DNA from: Candidatus Woesearchaeota archaeon
GTDB lineage: Archaea > Nanobdellota > Nanobdellia > Woesearchaeales > B29-G15
Assembly: GCA_003650585.1 (NCBI GenBank)
Contig: QMQS01000020.1
Location: 1-12,722, forward strand
Length of the DNA stretch: 12,722 nucleotides
Direction of reading: 5' to 3'
The notes below the pieces were generated by a model. It was not told where the DNA came from, searched no databases, and saw nothing but the letters and a program-made list of their open reading frames with translations. The first letter of the stretch is position 1. Each line of letters opens with the position of its first letter. Positions 1-6,825 of this stretch are shown here, piece after piece. Both the position numbers and the translations under genes were made by a program.

Positions 1-201
1 AATTCTTTTGTTAATATTCTTGAGTCAGTCTTTGTACTGGCTGAGATTAGTAGGAACTACCTGGTTTGGATACTAGTGGGTGTAGCAGTGCTCGTGCTCT
101 TGTTGCTACTCTTACTAAAGTTCAGGGTGAAATGCGAACAGTGCGGGCACAAGAATCTACTATTTAGGAGCCATTGCTCAAAATGTGGGGCCAAACTCTG
201 A
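1..201 (+). CDS. C-terminal fragment of a membrane-anchored zinc-ribbon protein (5' end outside window)
   Basis: An open frame runs from the window edge to a TGA at 199-201, giving the last 66 residues of a protein. It contains one strongly hydrophobic helix of about 20 residues (roughly residues 21-40, rich in V and L) followed by KFRVK and then a CxxC...CxxC pair (CEQC at about 45-48, CSKC at about 59-62) typical of a short zinc ribbon. The basic residues after the helix suggest that the ribbon is cytoplasmic. Such terminal zinc ribbons are common on archaeal membrane proteins and do not identify function. The intergenic gap to the next gene holds a promoter, so this gene probably ends its own transcript. 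Function is unknown because most of the gene lies outside the window. Confidence 0.75.
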   Translation, partial: NSFVNILESVFVLAEISRNYLVWILVGVAVLVLLLLLLLKFRVKCEQCGHKNLLFRSHCSKCGAKL

Positions 202-205
202 ATCA

Positions 206-218
206 AAAATATTAAATA
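206..218 (+). promoter_or_regulatory. Archaeal TATA box for the 242 gene
   Basis: The short gap after the zinc-ribbon gene contains an A-rich stretch followed by ATTAAATA (211-218). The centre of this box lies about 27 bases upstream of the ATG at 242, so the predicted transcript would start almost exactly at the start codon. No Shine-Dalgarno sequence precedes the ATG. Together these point to a leaderless mRNA. It is probably the promoter of the whole overlapping gene run that follows. Confidence 0.55.
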
Positions 219-241
219 ACCCCTAGCTATTTATTCTGTTC

Positions 242-913
242 ATGGATAAAAGGGAGCTTGAGGTTGTGCTTGCTTTGGTTTTCATAATCTTTTTAATCAG
301 TTTTGGGTTTGGGGTTTATTATGGGGTTGAGATGCTAACCTCAAAGGTAACCACTGTGCTGACTGTGGTTGAGCGCCAACCTGCCAATTGCTCCTTTAAT
401 TTGAGTGCAGGTTGGAACCTGATTGGGCTCTCATGCGAGCCACGAGACCCAGCCCCTGCAACACTAGTAAATGAATCAGGCAATAATATTATCTCGATAC
501 ACAAATACGAGCCAGATTCCTCTGATAAGTGGAAGGTATACAACCCAAACCTGCCATGGTGGGTTGTTCAGGATTTGACTAAGTTGAGCAGAGCGGATGG
601 TTACTGGGTTAGGGCAAAGGAAGATGGATTTGTTGATTTCAACGGAAGCCTTACAGTGCCTACCTATATTCAATTGGTAAGGGGTTGGAACCTTGTTGGT
701 TATCCACACATTGAAACAAGGAATATCTCAGTTGCTTTGGCTTCAATCTCAGGAAAGTACACCATTGTTTATTCCTATAATGAGAGCTCAGCTGAGTGGC
801 TTGTGTACAGACCTGATTCGGATTGGGGAATACAAGAACTCAAGTGGCTCAAGCAGAGTGATGGGTTGTGGGTAAATATGAGTGATGAGGGGGTATGGAA
901 AATTGAGTCATAA
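242..913 (+). CDS. Membrane-anchored surface protein with two GWNL(I/V)G repeats
   Basis: The protein has 223 residues: a short N-terminus (MDKRELE), one hydrophobic helix at about 8-30, then an extracellular part. The extracellular part is an internal duplication. Repeat A (about 52-133) and repeat B (about 142-221) both open with a GWNL(I/V)G motif, continue through a Y-rich stretch (IHKYEPDSSDKW...VYNP against YSYNESSAEW...VYRP), and end with a (R/Q)(A/S)DG(Y/L)WV motif. Several N-glycosylation sequons (NCS, NLS, NES, NGS, NIS, NMS) fit an exposed location. GWNL-type repeats occur in many secreted archaeal and bacterial proteins and are likely small beta domains; no enzyme motif is visible. 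The ATG at 242 is preceded by a leaderless-type promoter. The 3' end overlaps the next gene, suggesting co-transcription. The exact role, whether adhesion or envelope structure, is unknown. Confidence 0.8.
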   Translation: MDKRELEVVLALVFIIFLISFGFGVYYGVEMLTSKVTTVLTVVERQPANCSFNLSAGWNLIGLSCEPRDPAPATLVNESGNNIISIHKYEPDSSDKWKVYNPNLPWWVVQDLTKLSRADGYWVRAKEDGFVDFNGSLTVPTYIQLVRGWNLVGYPHIETRNISVALASISGKYTIVYSYNESSAEWLVYRPDSDWGIQELKWLKQSDGLWVNMSDEGVWKIES

Positions 914-1394
914 ACCTGTTGCTATAGGGTTTCTTGCCCTACTCTTAATTGCAACACAAGTCATGGCATTCCCACACTACTCTACTGAATTATTTGGGGT
1001 GGTGATAATTAATGGCAGCTACGCACCCCCTGACACACTTGTGACTGCTTACTTTGGGGATGGGAGTGTGTGCGGTGAAGTCAAGCTTACCACAACAGGC
1101 CTCTACACAGGGCTTTCCTGTGTGGCAAGCCAGAAGCGCTTAGGCGAATTGGTTTACTTCAGGGTAAACCTTGAAAAAGCTCAAACCTTGACAGAGGTTA
1201 GATTCTCTCCAGGGAGGGTGCAAAAGGCAGACATCTTTACTGGTGATTTTCACACTGCTGCCACATTGGTTAGCCGGGTTAGTACTCGGGAATCAGCGAG
1301 AGGTGACTTGCTTGGGATAGTGGCTATTGCAAGTGGCTTACTGCTTTTGCTTGACTCAACCTATTTGGCTTTAAAATGGAAAAGGAAATCATAG
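885..1394 (+). CDS. Secreted single-pass membrane protein, paralogue of the N-terminal domain of the next gene
   Basis: The protein has 169 residues from ATG 885: a signal peptide (about 1-28, ending TQVMA/F), an ectodomain of about 110 residues, a hydrophobic helix at about 141-163, and a basic KWKRKS tail that would sit in the cytoplasm. The ectodomain (FGVVIINGSYAPPDT, then DGSVCGEVKL, then GLYTGLSC) matches the N-terminal domain of the following gene (YGHVLVNDSA, GNLCGVFIIK, GYYGSLSC), so the two are tandem paralogues of a small, probably beta-sandwich domain with two conserved cysteines. The start is uncertain. ATG 885 overlaps the previous gene by 29 bases, while TTG 903 has a purine-rich GAGGGGGT (888-895) about 8 bases upstream and would give a tighter signal peptide. 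No known family could be assigned. Confidence 0.75.
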   Translation: MRGYGKLSHKPVAIGFLALLLIATQVMAFPHYSTELFGVVIINGSYAPPDTLVTAYFGDGSVCGEVKLTTTGLYTGLSCVASQKRLGELVYFRVNLEKAQTLTEVRFSPGRVQKADIFTGDFHTAATLVSRVSTRESARGDLLGIVAIASGLLLLLDSTYLALKWKRKS

Positions 1395-3169
1395 CTACCG
1401 GCATAAAGTTGGCACTTGCATTGTTGCTTGCGAGTTACATTGCTAGCGCTTACCCGCCACCAGCATGCGAGTTTTACGGGCATGTACTGGTGAATGACTC
1501 TGCTGCTAAGCAGGGTTTGGACATCAATGCTTACGATTCCCAGGGTAACTTGTGTGGTGTCTTTATAATAAAAACACCTGGTTATTACGGGAGTTTGTCG
1601 TGCAATGGGGATGACCCCAGCACACCCGAGGATGAGGGTGCCACCCCAGGTGAGCCAATCCAGCTAGTTATTCATAATTACTCTAGAACCCAGGCAGTGG
1701 GTAATGTAATCTGGCAGCCAGGAGAATTCCGCTATGTGAACCTGTCATTCTCTGCATTATACTGTGGTGATGGCATCTGCAGCGAGGGAGAGGATTGCTC
1801 AAATTGTCCAATTGACTGTGGGGAATGTCCACCCCCCACGGAAGGTGAGCCCTCACAGGGAGAGGAGGAAGGAGAGGGGGAAGGCACCAAGCGTGGTGGT
1901 GGTACTGCTTTTGGGTTTGTTGCACCACCAAAACGCCCATGCAAAGAGAACTGGGTTTGTTCTGAATGGAGCAATTGTAGTATAGAGGGTATCCAAACAA
2001 GAATTTGCATAGACATCAACAACTGTGGCACCAATAAAACCAAACCAGAAGAGGTTAGAAGATGCATATATCAGGGGAATTGTCATGATGGGATTCAGAA
2101 CAATGGTGAGGAAGGCATAGATTGTGGTGGGCCTTGCCCCCCCTGCCCCTCTTGCTTTGATGGCATACAGAACCAAGGTGAGGAAGGCGTAGATTGTGGT
2201 GGACCTTGCCCCCCATGTGAAGTAAAGATACCAAAAGTGGAACGCCCAGCAGTTATACCTGGAATGGTTTGTGGTAATGGGGTTTGTGAGTTTGGTGAGG
2301 AATGTGGTTGCCCTAGAGATTGTAGAAGGTTCTATTGGCAGATTCTTGCAATCGTGTTGGGTGAGCTCTTGGTTGTGTATGTTGGAATGAGAGGTTATTT
2401 GAGGTTGATCAAGAGGCTTGGCATACCTAGAATAAGGAGAGCCAAAACAAGGTTAATGCTAAGGAGGTTGTTTATTTGGTTGGTTGTTTTATCATTTCTA
2501 TATGCTCTAAGTGTTGTTGTCTTCCTGTTTTTCTTTGGAAGTTGTTGGAATTTACTGGTGAAATACTCTTACATCCTGATGGCAGAGTTAGTCATAGTAC
2601 CCTTCGTCGGGTATTATATACTAAGAGTGCTTGAGTACAATGAGAAGCGGAGGCTTAGGTATATGAAGAGGTCAATAGATGTTTACAACCAAGAGCTTTT
2701 GGCTTTGTTACGGATACAATCTCAGGAACTGCCCAGAATCGAGCAAGAGTTTATTGCAGAAGCAGCTAGGTTTAGAAAGACGGGTATTGGGTTTAAGGTG
2801 TTTGAACAATACATTGCCCTTGACCAGATAGTTGATTTAATCCAATACATAAACCAAAACGCTTACACAACCCAACCAGGAATGCACGATGCTTTCATTA
2901 AAATGGCAGAGCGTGTGGTGGAGGCATTCCAGCAGTTGGATGAGGATGAACACCTTAAGGCAATGCTCTCCAGCAATGAGCCACTTAAGCAGTTGTGGGA
3001 CAAACTGGAGTTTATTGTAAACCAGTACAAGGAGAGGTTGGAGTTAATTCAAGAATTGGAGCAAGCAACCGAGCGGTTCGAAGAGTTGAGTGAGGCACCC
3101 CCACTTGTACCTGGGTTCAAGAAAGATGAGAAATCTAAGGGAGGAGCTCAAAGGGAGGAGCAAGCTTAG
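1376..3169 (+). CDS. Large cysteine-rich surface protein with three membrane helices and a helical cytoplasmic domain
   Basis: The protein has 597 residues. The order is: signal peptide (about 1-25); a domain related to the previous gene product (about 31-127); a CGDGxCxxGEdCxxCpxDCG module (130-149); an acidic/glycine linker (154-178); a thrombospondin-1-like stretch with W.CSEWSNCS and QTRIC (194-230); two near-identical GIQNxGEEGxDCGGPCPPC modules (236-257 and 260-281); and a CGNGVCEFGEEC module (299-316). Then come hydrophobic helices at about 319-339, 365-387 and 398-417. The first loop is very basic (340-364), so the C-terminal 180 residues should be cytoplasmic; they are mostly helical and charged. 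The gene starts 19 bases inside its upstream neighbour, with no clear ribosome binding site, and ends inside the DUF167 gene. The cysteine modules are known from archaeal surface proteins. The receptor-like combination is what stands out, and its function is unknown. Confidence 0.85.
   Translation: MEKEIIATGIKLALALLLASYIASAYPPPACEFYGHVLVNDSAAKQGLDINAYDSQGNLCGVFIIKTPGYYGSLSCNGDDPSTPEDEGATPGEPIQLVIHNYSRTQAVGNVIWQPGEFRYVNLSFSALYCGDGICSEGEDCSNCPIDCGECPPPTEGEPSQGEEEGEGEGTKRGGGTAFGFVAPPKRPCKENWVCSEWSNCSIEGIQTRICIDINNCGTNKTKPEEVRRCIYQGNCHDGIQNNGEEGIDCGGPCPPCPSCFDGIQNQGEEGVDCGGPCPPCEVKIPKVERPAVIPGMVCGNGVCEFGEECGCPRDCRRFYWQILAIVLGELLVVYVGMRGYLRLIKRLGIPRIRRAKTRLMLRRLFIWLVVLSFLYALSVVVFLFFFGSCWNLLVKYSYILMAELVIVPFVGYYILRVLEYNEKRRLRYMKRSIDVYNQELLALLRIQSQELPRIEQEFIAEAARFRKTGIGFKVFEQYIALDQIVDLIQYINQNAYTTQPGMHDAFIKMAERVVEAFQQLDEDEHLKAMLSSNEPLKQLWDKLEFIVNQYKERLELIQELEQATERFEELSEAPPLVPGFKKDEKSKGGAQREEQA
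2081..2218 (+). repeat. Tandem 72-base repeat encoding two cysteine modules
   Basis: Two 66-base units (2081-2146 and 2153-2218) stand 72 bases apart and match at about five of every six positions. Each encodes a C-x-DGIQN-x-GEEG-x-DCGGPCPPC module. Many of the differences are silent or conservative, which indicates a fairly recent in-frame duplication inside the cysteine-rich ectodomain. Confidence 0.85.
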
Positions 3170-3368
3170 GGTTTTTGTCAAGCCCAATAAAAGCTCTTCA
3201 AGAGTGATTGGATTCAATGAAAATGGTGAACTTGTGGTTGAGGTTGACGAGCCTGCCACTGGCAACAGAGCCAACCGGGCACTGATAAAACTTTTTAAAG
3301 ATCAGCGTGTAAATGCAGTTATAGAGAGGGGGCACACATCTAAGCATAAAACCTTGAGGTTGATATGA
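3126..3368 (+). CDS. DUF167 (YggU-type) family protein
   Basis: The protein has 80 residues from ATG 3126. It shows the DUF167 pattern: a first strand LRVFVKPN with serines (about 13-24), ELVVEVDEPATGNRANRALIKLF (the family's A/P..GkAN.aL segment, about 31-53), and a closing IERGHTSKHKTLRLI (the family's G..S..K.l.i ending). Length is slightly below the usual 90-100 residues. The biochemical role of this small alpha/beta family is not established; it is widespread in bacteria and archaea. A GTG at 3090 would add 12 residues, but ATG 3126 places the first strand as in the family. The gene overlaps the surface-protein gene by 44 bases and shares ATGA with the next gene, so it is probably translated as part of this operon. 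Confidence 0.85.
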   Translation: MRNLREELKGRSKLRVFVKPNKSSSRVIGFNENGELVVEVDEPATGNRANRALIKLFKDQRVNAVIERGHTSKHKTLRLI

Positions 3369-4582
3369 GAATCTTTAGAGCATTGTTTGGACCAAAAGAA
3401 GAGCAATTGAGTGTTAGCCAAGCACGAAGGTTGTTTGAGGAGATTAAAAGGGAGAAAACTGAGAGGCTTAAGCGTGAGAAGAGTGAGCTTGCAAAGCGAT
3501 TGGAAGCTGCCAAACAGGATGTTCTTCTGAGAATAGAGAAGCTCAAGCATGCCAAACTCTTAAACGAGAACATCACTTCAAGAGAAAGGAGCATAATGGA
3601 AGGAAATCGCAGAGCATACATTAACCAAGTGGAGTTGCTTTTGAGGGGGCTTCTTGGCGGTAAGAAGGATGTATGCGAACTAAGTGAGGGCTTTGAGGCA
3701 AGGTTTGAGGACTTTCTGAGAGCCACGTTTAAGAGCTACAGTGTGCTCACCCAATTCTATGAGACAGAGGTTTCTAGAGTGGCGGGATCGCTCAAAAATC
3801 TTGAGAATGTTCTCAGAGAAATCAAAGGGGTGTGCCATGGTGACGAGGCGCTAATGGATATAGAGCGTTTGTTCTCTGATTTGGATGAAATCAAAGAGAG
3901 CAAGAGGCGCGTTTCACAACAGAAAGGAGTGCTAAAGGAGAGAATTCAAGCCACCAAAATCAAACTCAATGAGGTTGAGCAAAAGCTCCTCCAGTTGAGG
4001 GACTCACAGCAATATAAGGCTCTAAAAATCAAGGAGAGGGGGCTTGCCGAGCTTCTCCATAGAAAGGAATCCATTGAGAAAGAGGTGTTTGCATTGTTTT
4101 CACAGTTCTCGAAGGTGCTAAGAAAGTACCACAAACTCAAGGAGGATGAGCTCTCTTTGGGGCTCACAGAGCACCCAGTGGAAACACTCTTGGGCAACCC
4201 AGGCAGGGTTGTTGAGCTGCTTCGGGACTTAGAGGGAATGGTGATTAGGGGGGTTATTAGAGTTAAGGACTCCGAGAGGCATAAGCTCATCGAGAGACTC
4301 AAGAATGTGAGTGCCGATTATCTGGCAAATAGGGCAACAGAGATCAAACGACTCATACAGACAACAAAGCAACTCGAGCAAGAGGTTGCCTCAAGCGAGA
4401 TAAAGCAGCAAATTGGAGAGCTTGGCAAACAGCGTGAGGAGTTGCTAATGACGCTAAACTCTTTGGAAGAGACAGCTGCTGGTTTGAGCCGAGCCAAACC
4501 CACGCAAAGCTTACCCGATATTAAAACAAAGCTGAGCAACAAACTATCCCGAATAACAAGAAAGAAAGTAATAGTGGTTTAA
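3365..4582 (+). CDS. Soluble coiled-coil protein of unknown function
   Basis: The protein has 405 residues, with no signal peptide or membrane helix. It is dominated by charged heptad-like sequence (E, K, R, L), with long predicted coiled coils at about 20-80, 170-245 and 300-375 and a less regular part at about 250-300 (GLTEHPVETLLGNPGRVVELL). The C-terminus is basic (SNKLSRITRKKVIVV). There is no Walker A motif, no nuclease motif and no zinc site, so similarity to SMC or Rad50 proteins would come only from coiled-coil composition. The ATG at 3365 overlaps the DUF167 stop codon (ATGA), and GAGGTTGAT just upstream is a good ribosome binding site, suggesting translational coupling. Its place at the end of the surface-protein operon suggests a cytoplasmic partner for the helical tail of the upstream membrane protein; this is inference. 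Confidence 0.8.
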   Translation: MRIFRALFGPKEEQLSVSQARRLFEEIKREKTERLKREKSELAKRLEAAKQDVLLRIEKLKHAKLLNENITSRERSIMEGNRRAYINQVELLLRGLLGGKKDVCELSEGFEARFEDFLRATFKSYSVLTQFYETEVSRVAGSLKNLENVLREIKGVCHGDEALMDIERLFSDLDEIKESKRRVSQQKGVLKERIQATKIKLNEVEQKLLQLRDSQQYKALKIKERGLAELLHRKESIEKEVFALFSQFSKVLRKYHKLKEDELSLGLTEHPVETLLGNPGRVVELLRDLEGMVIRGVIRVKDSERHKLIERLKNVSADYLANRATEIKRLIQTTKQLEQEVASSEIKQQIGELGKQREELLMTLNSLEETAAGLSRAKPTQSLPDIKTKLSNKLSRITRKKVIVV

Positions 4583-5544
4583 CTTGGGCATTTTGATTCT
4601 TGTATATCAATAGCATCACAATGACAGCCCTCTAGTTTCTCATCGTATCTACACTCCACTAGCACTGTATTGTTGGTGATGTGTTTGCACTCAAACCTCT
4701 CCCTACACTCCAAGCTCTTGGCGTCCATGTACAACTCTGGCGAGAATATATCCTCTCTAAAGAAAACCAAGCCCACAACTAGCAATGCTCCAATAATTAC
4801 CAATAAGAATATAGGAAAGAGGTGTATCCTCTCTTTGAATTCCTTAGCAACACGGTTTAATCCTCGCTCAATCAGTCCTGGCTTGCCTATAATCCTCTTT
4901 GGTGGTCTCTTGCCCTTGAGTTTTGCCACCTGTGCCTCAAGCCTTTTTATAGCCCTAGATTGGGCTTTAATCAATCTCTGTTGTTCCCTGAGGGCTTTTC
5001 TTACAGCATCACCCTGCAACCTGAGTTCGTCCTTTGTTGCCGCATTCTGACTCAATTCTTCGAATTGAGACTTGGTTTCATTTACAATTGCTTCTATCCT
5101 TTGCCTTACTTCCCTAAGTTCTGATGAGAGCTCTTCCTGGTTTATCTCTTTGACCTTTTTGAAGAAATCCTGCCAATTTACATAGTTCCTCTCGACCTCA
5201 ATGAGTTTCCTCTTGATTTGGTCAAGAGCGTTGAGACGCCTCTTAAGTTCTAGTGTTCTTTTATCGAGTGTAGCAAGTTTCTTTAGTTTTTTGTTTATCT
5301 CTCTCTTTGATTTTATCTCCCCTTCCACTTCCCTAAGTTGTGTGTTGAGTTGGGCCCTCAACCTTTCTAAACTCTCTTGGGTTGCGATGTGCTTCTCGAG
5401 TTTTCTAAGCTCGTCATTTAGTTCCCTTATGAAATCGTAGAATTCCTCCTTTGTTGTGGTATCGCCCAACCTCCTCTCAATCGATTTAACAGAATTGGCA
5501 ATATTAATTAGCTTATTCCTGAGTTCCAAAATGTCACTCTTCAC
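4579..5544 (-). CDS. Single-pass membrane protein with long N-terminal coiled coil and small cysteine-rich external tail
   Basis: The protein has 321 residues. Residues 1-210 are charged coiled coil (for example LRKLEKHIATQ, LREVEGEIKSKREINKKLKKL), followed by a basic KGKRPPKR segment (about 210-217) and a membrane helix at about 242-262. The C-terminal 58 residues hold six cysteines (280, 286, 298, 307, 309, 319) and a sequon NNT. The positive charges before the helix put the coiled coil in the cytoplasm and the cysteine tail outside. The start is GTG at 5544 with no good ribosome binding site; the frame stays open upstream but offers no ATG. The gene is convergent with the preceding coiled-coil gene, and their stop codons overlap by 4 bases. 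No family or function is recognised. Its topology (coiled coil inside, cysteines outside) parallels the large cysteine-rich protein nearby. Confidence 0.75.
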   Translation of the reverse strand: MKSDILELRNKLINIANSVKSIERRLGDTTTKEEFYDFIRELNDELRKLEKHIATQESLERLRAQLNTQLREVEGEIKSKREINKKLKKLATLDKRTLELKRRLNALDQIKRKLIEVERNYVNWQDFFKKVKEINQEELSSELREVRQRIEAIVNETKSQFEELSQNAATKDELRLQGDAVRKALREQQRLIKAQSRAIKRLEAQVAKLKGKRPPKRIIGKPGLIERGLNRVAKEFKERIHLFPIFLLVIIGALLVVGLVFFREDIFSPELYMDAKSLECRERFECKHITNNTVLVECRYDEKLEGCHCDAIDIQESKCPS

Positions 5545-5612
5545 ATTGGAGAAAGCTCTCTTTATCCTATCGATTTTAAACCCCCCGTTGCTAACTTGAA
5601 GTGATAAAATAC

Positions 5613-5628
5613 TATAAAAACTTTTCGG
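5613..5628 (-). promoter_or_regulatory. BRE/TATA promoter for the 4579-5544 gene
   Basis: Read on the minus strand, CGAAAAG is followed at once by TTTTTATAG, a close match to the archaeal BRE plus TATA box. It lies just past the pgk stop codon and predicts a transcript start near 5588, leaving a leader of about 45 bases before the GTG. The run of five T could also help end the pgk transcript. Confidence 0.6.
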
Positions 5629-5631
5629 TAG

Positions 5632-6825
5632 TTACTGATTCAACGCTACCAATGGTCTCCCAGAAAGTAACTCTAGCAAGGCACCCCCACCAGTGGATAC
5701 ATGGCTGTACTTGCTTTTGTATTCCTTGAGGTGTTGCTCTATTGCAGAGATTGTGTCCCCTCCCCCTATGAGTGACACTGGGGCTTGTGCAACTGCTTTG
5801 CCAACAGCTATAGTGCCTCTGGCGAAAACAGGGTTTTCAAAGTAGCCCATGGGTCCGTTCCATATTACAGTGCCAGCCCTTCTAATTATCTCTGTATAGT
5901 GGCGGATTGTTTCTTCGCCTATATCGAGGGCAATCCGGTCACCAGGAATCTCTTCACTACTAACACTCTTGGCAGAGGTTGCATCCAGGGTTTCCCCAAC
6001 TAGATAATCAAGTGGCAAGCTTAAAGCAGGCACCTGCTCAAGATTTTGGGCCTTTACGATTGGTATTGCCTCTTCCTCACAGTAGGATTTGCCTATGGGT
6101 TTGCCCTGGGCTTTGAGTATTGGAAACCCCATTGCCCCACCAATGAGTATATAATCAGCATGTTTGCTCATGTACTGAATAACGCCCAGCTTATCACTAA
6201 TCTTCTTACCACCAAGCACCAAGACAAATGGTCTCTTGCTCTCAATAGCTTGAAGCACTTTTGTTATCCCTTCTATCTCTCTCTCCACTAGAAAGCCAAT
6301 ATAGCGCTCATTGAAATGAGCCTGCACACCCACGGTTGAGGCATCATTCCTGTGGGCGGTTCCAAACGCCTCAAACACAAACACCTCACCCAATTCAGCC
6401 AATCTCTTGCTAAACTCAGGGTCGTTGGCTTTCTCCTCTGGATGAAACCTTGTGTTTTCTAGCAGAACAACCTCCCCTTTGCCCATGCTTGCCACTGCTG
6501 ATTCCACATCTGCTCCAATACAGTCATCTAGCTTGAGCACTTTCTTGCCAAGGAGTTTGCTGAGCTCCTCGGCCACAGGGTTCATCCTAAGTTCTTCCAC
6601 AACCTTACCCTTTGGTCTACCCAAGTGGCTCATAAGCACAACCCTACACTCCTGCTCGAGCAACCATCTAATAGTGGGCAGAGTCTGCTTTATTCGCTCA
6701 TTGTTTACCACCTTGCCCTCCTTTAATGGCACATTGTAATCCACCCTCACAAGCACCCTCATGGCTCTGAAATCCTGCGGCTTAGCCTGGCTCAATCTTT
6801 TCAATTTGCATTCGAGAGGATTCAT
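5632..6825 (-). CDS. pgk: Phosphoglycerate kinase
   Basis: This cytoplasmic enzyme transfers phosphate between 1,3-bisphosphoglycerate and ADP, giving ATP and 3-phosphoglycerate (reversible in gluconeogenesis). At 397 residues it has the usual full length. Visible motifs are RVDYNVP (27-33), SHLGRP (66-71), ENTRFHPEE (123-131), EAFGTAHR (152-159, usually starting DAFG), GGKKISDKLG (205-214), WNGPMG (322-327), GGGDT (354-358) and the C-terminal STGGGALLELLSG (377-389). The substrate and nucleotide sites look intact. The ATG overlaps the TGA of the upstream DUF362 gene (ATGA), and GAGGTGG about 6 bases upstream is a strong ribosome binding site. With GAPDH two genes upstream, it forms a lower-glycolysis operon. 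Confidence 0.97.
   Translation of the reverse strand: MNPLECKLKRLSQAKPQDFRAMRVLVRVDYNVPLKEGKVVNNERIKQTLPTIRWLLEQECRVVLMSHLGRPKGKVVEELRMNPVAEELSKLLGKKVLKLDDCIGADVESAVASMGKGEVVLLENTRFHPEEKANDPEFSKRLAELGEVFVFEAFGTAHRNDASTVGVQAHFNERYIGFLVEREIEGITKVLQAIESKRPFVLVLGGKKISDKLGVIQYMSKHADYILIGGAMGFPILKAQGKPIGKSYCEEEAIPIVKAQNLEQVPALSLPLDYLVGETLDATSAKSVSSEEIPGDRIALDIGEETIRHYTEIIRRAGTVIWNGPMGYFENPVFARGTIAVGKAVAQAPVSLIGGGDTISAIEQHLKEYKSKYSHVSTGGGALLELLSGRPLVALNQ

Noticed and set aside
1732..2176. Long minus-strand and alternative-frame open readings under the cysteine-rich gene
   Set aside because: They arise from the repetitive Cys/Gly/Glu coding sequence of the plus-strand gene and show no ribosome binding site or family motif.
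3365..4582. Possible SMC/Rad50-like ATPase
   Set aside because: Only coiled-coil composition is shared; no Walker A, signature or Walker B motif is present.
5549..5560. Short inverted repeat GAGA-AAGC-TCTC before the 5544 start
   Set aside because: Arms of four bases are expected by chance at this scale and there is no placement clue as strong as for the gap palindrome.
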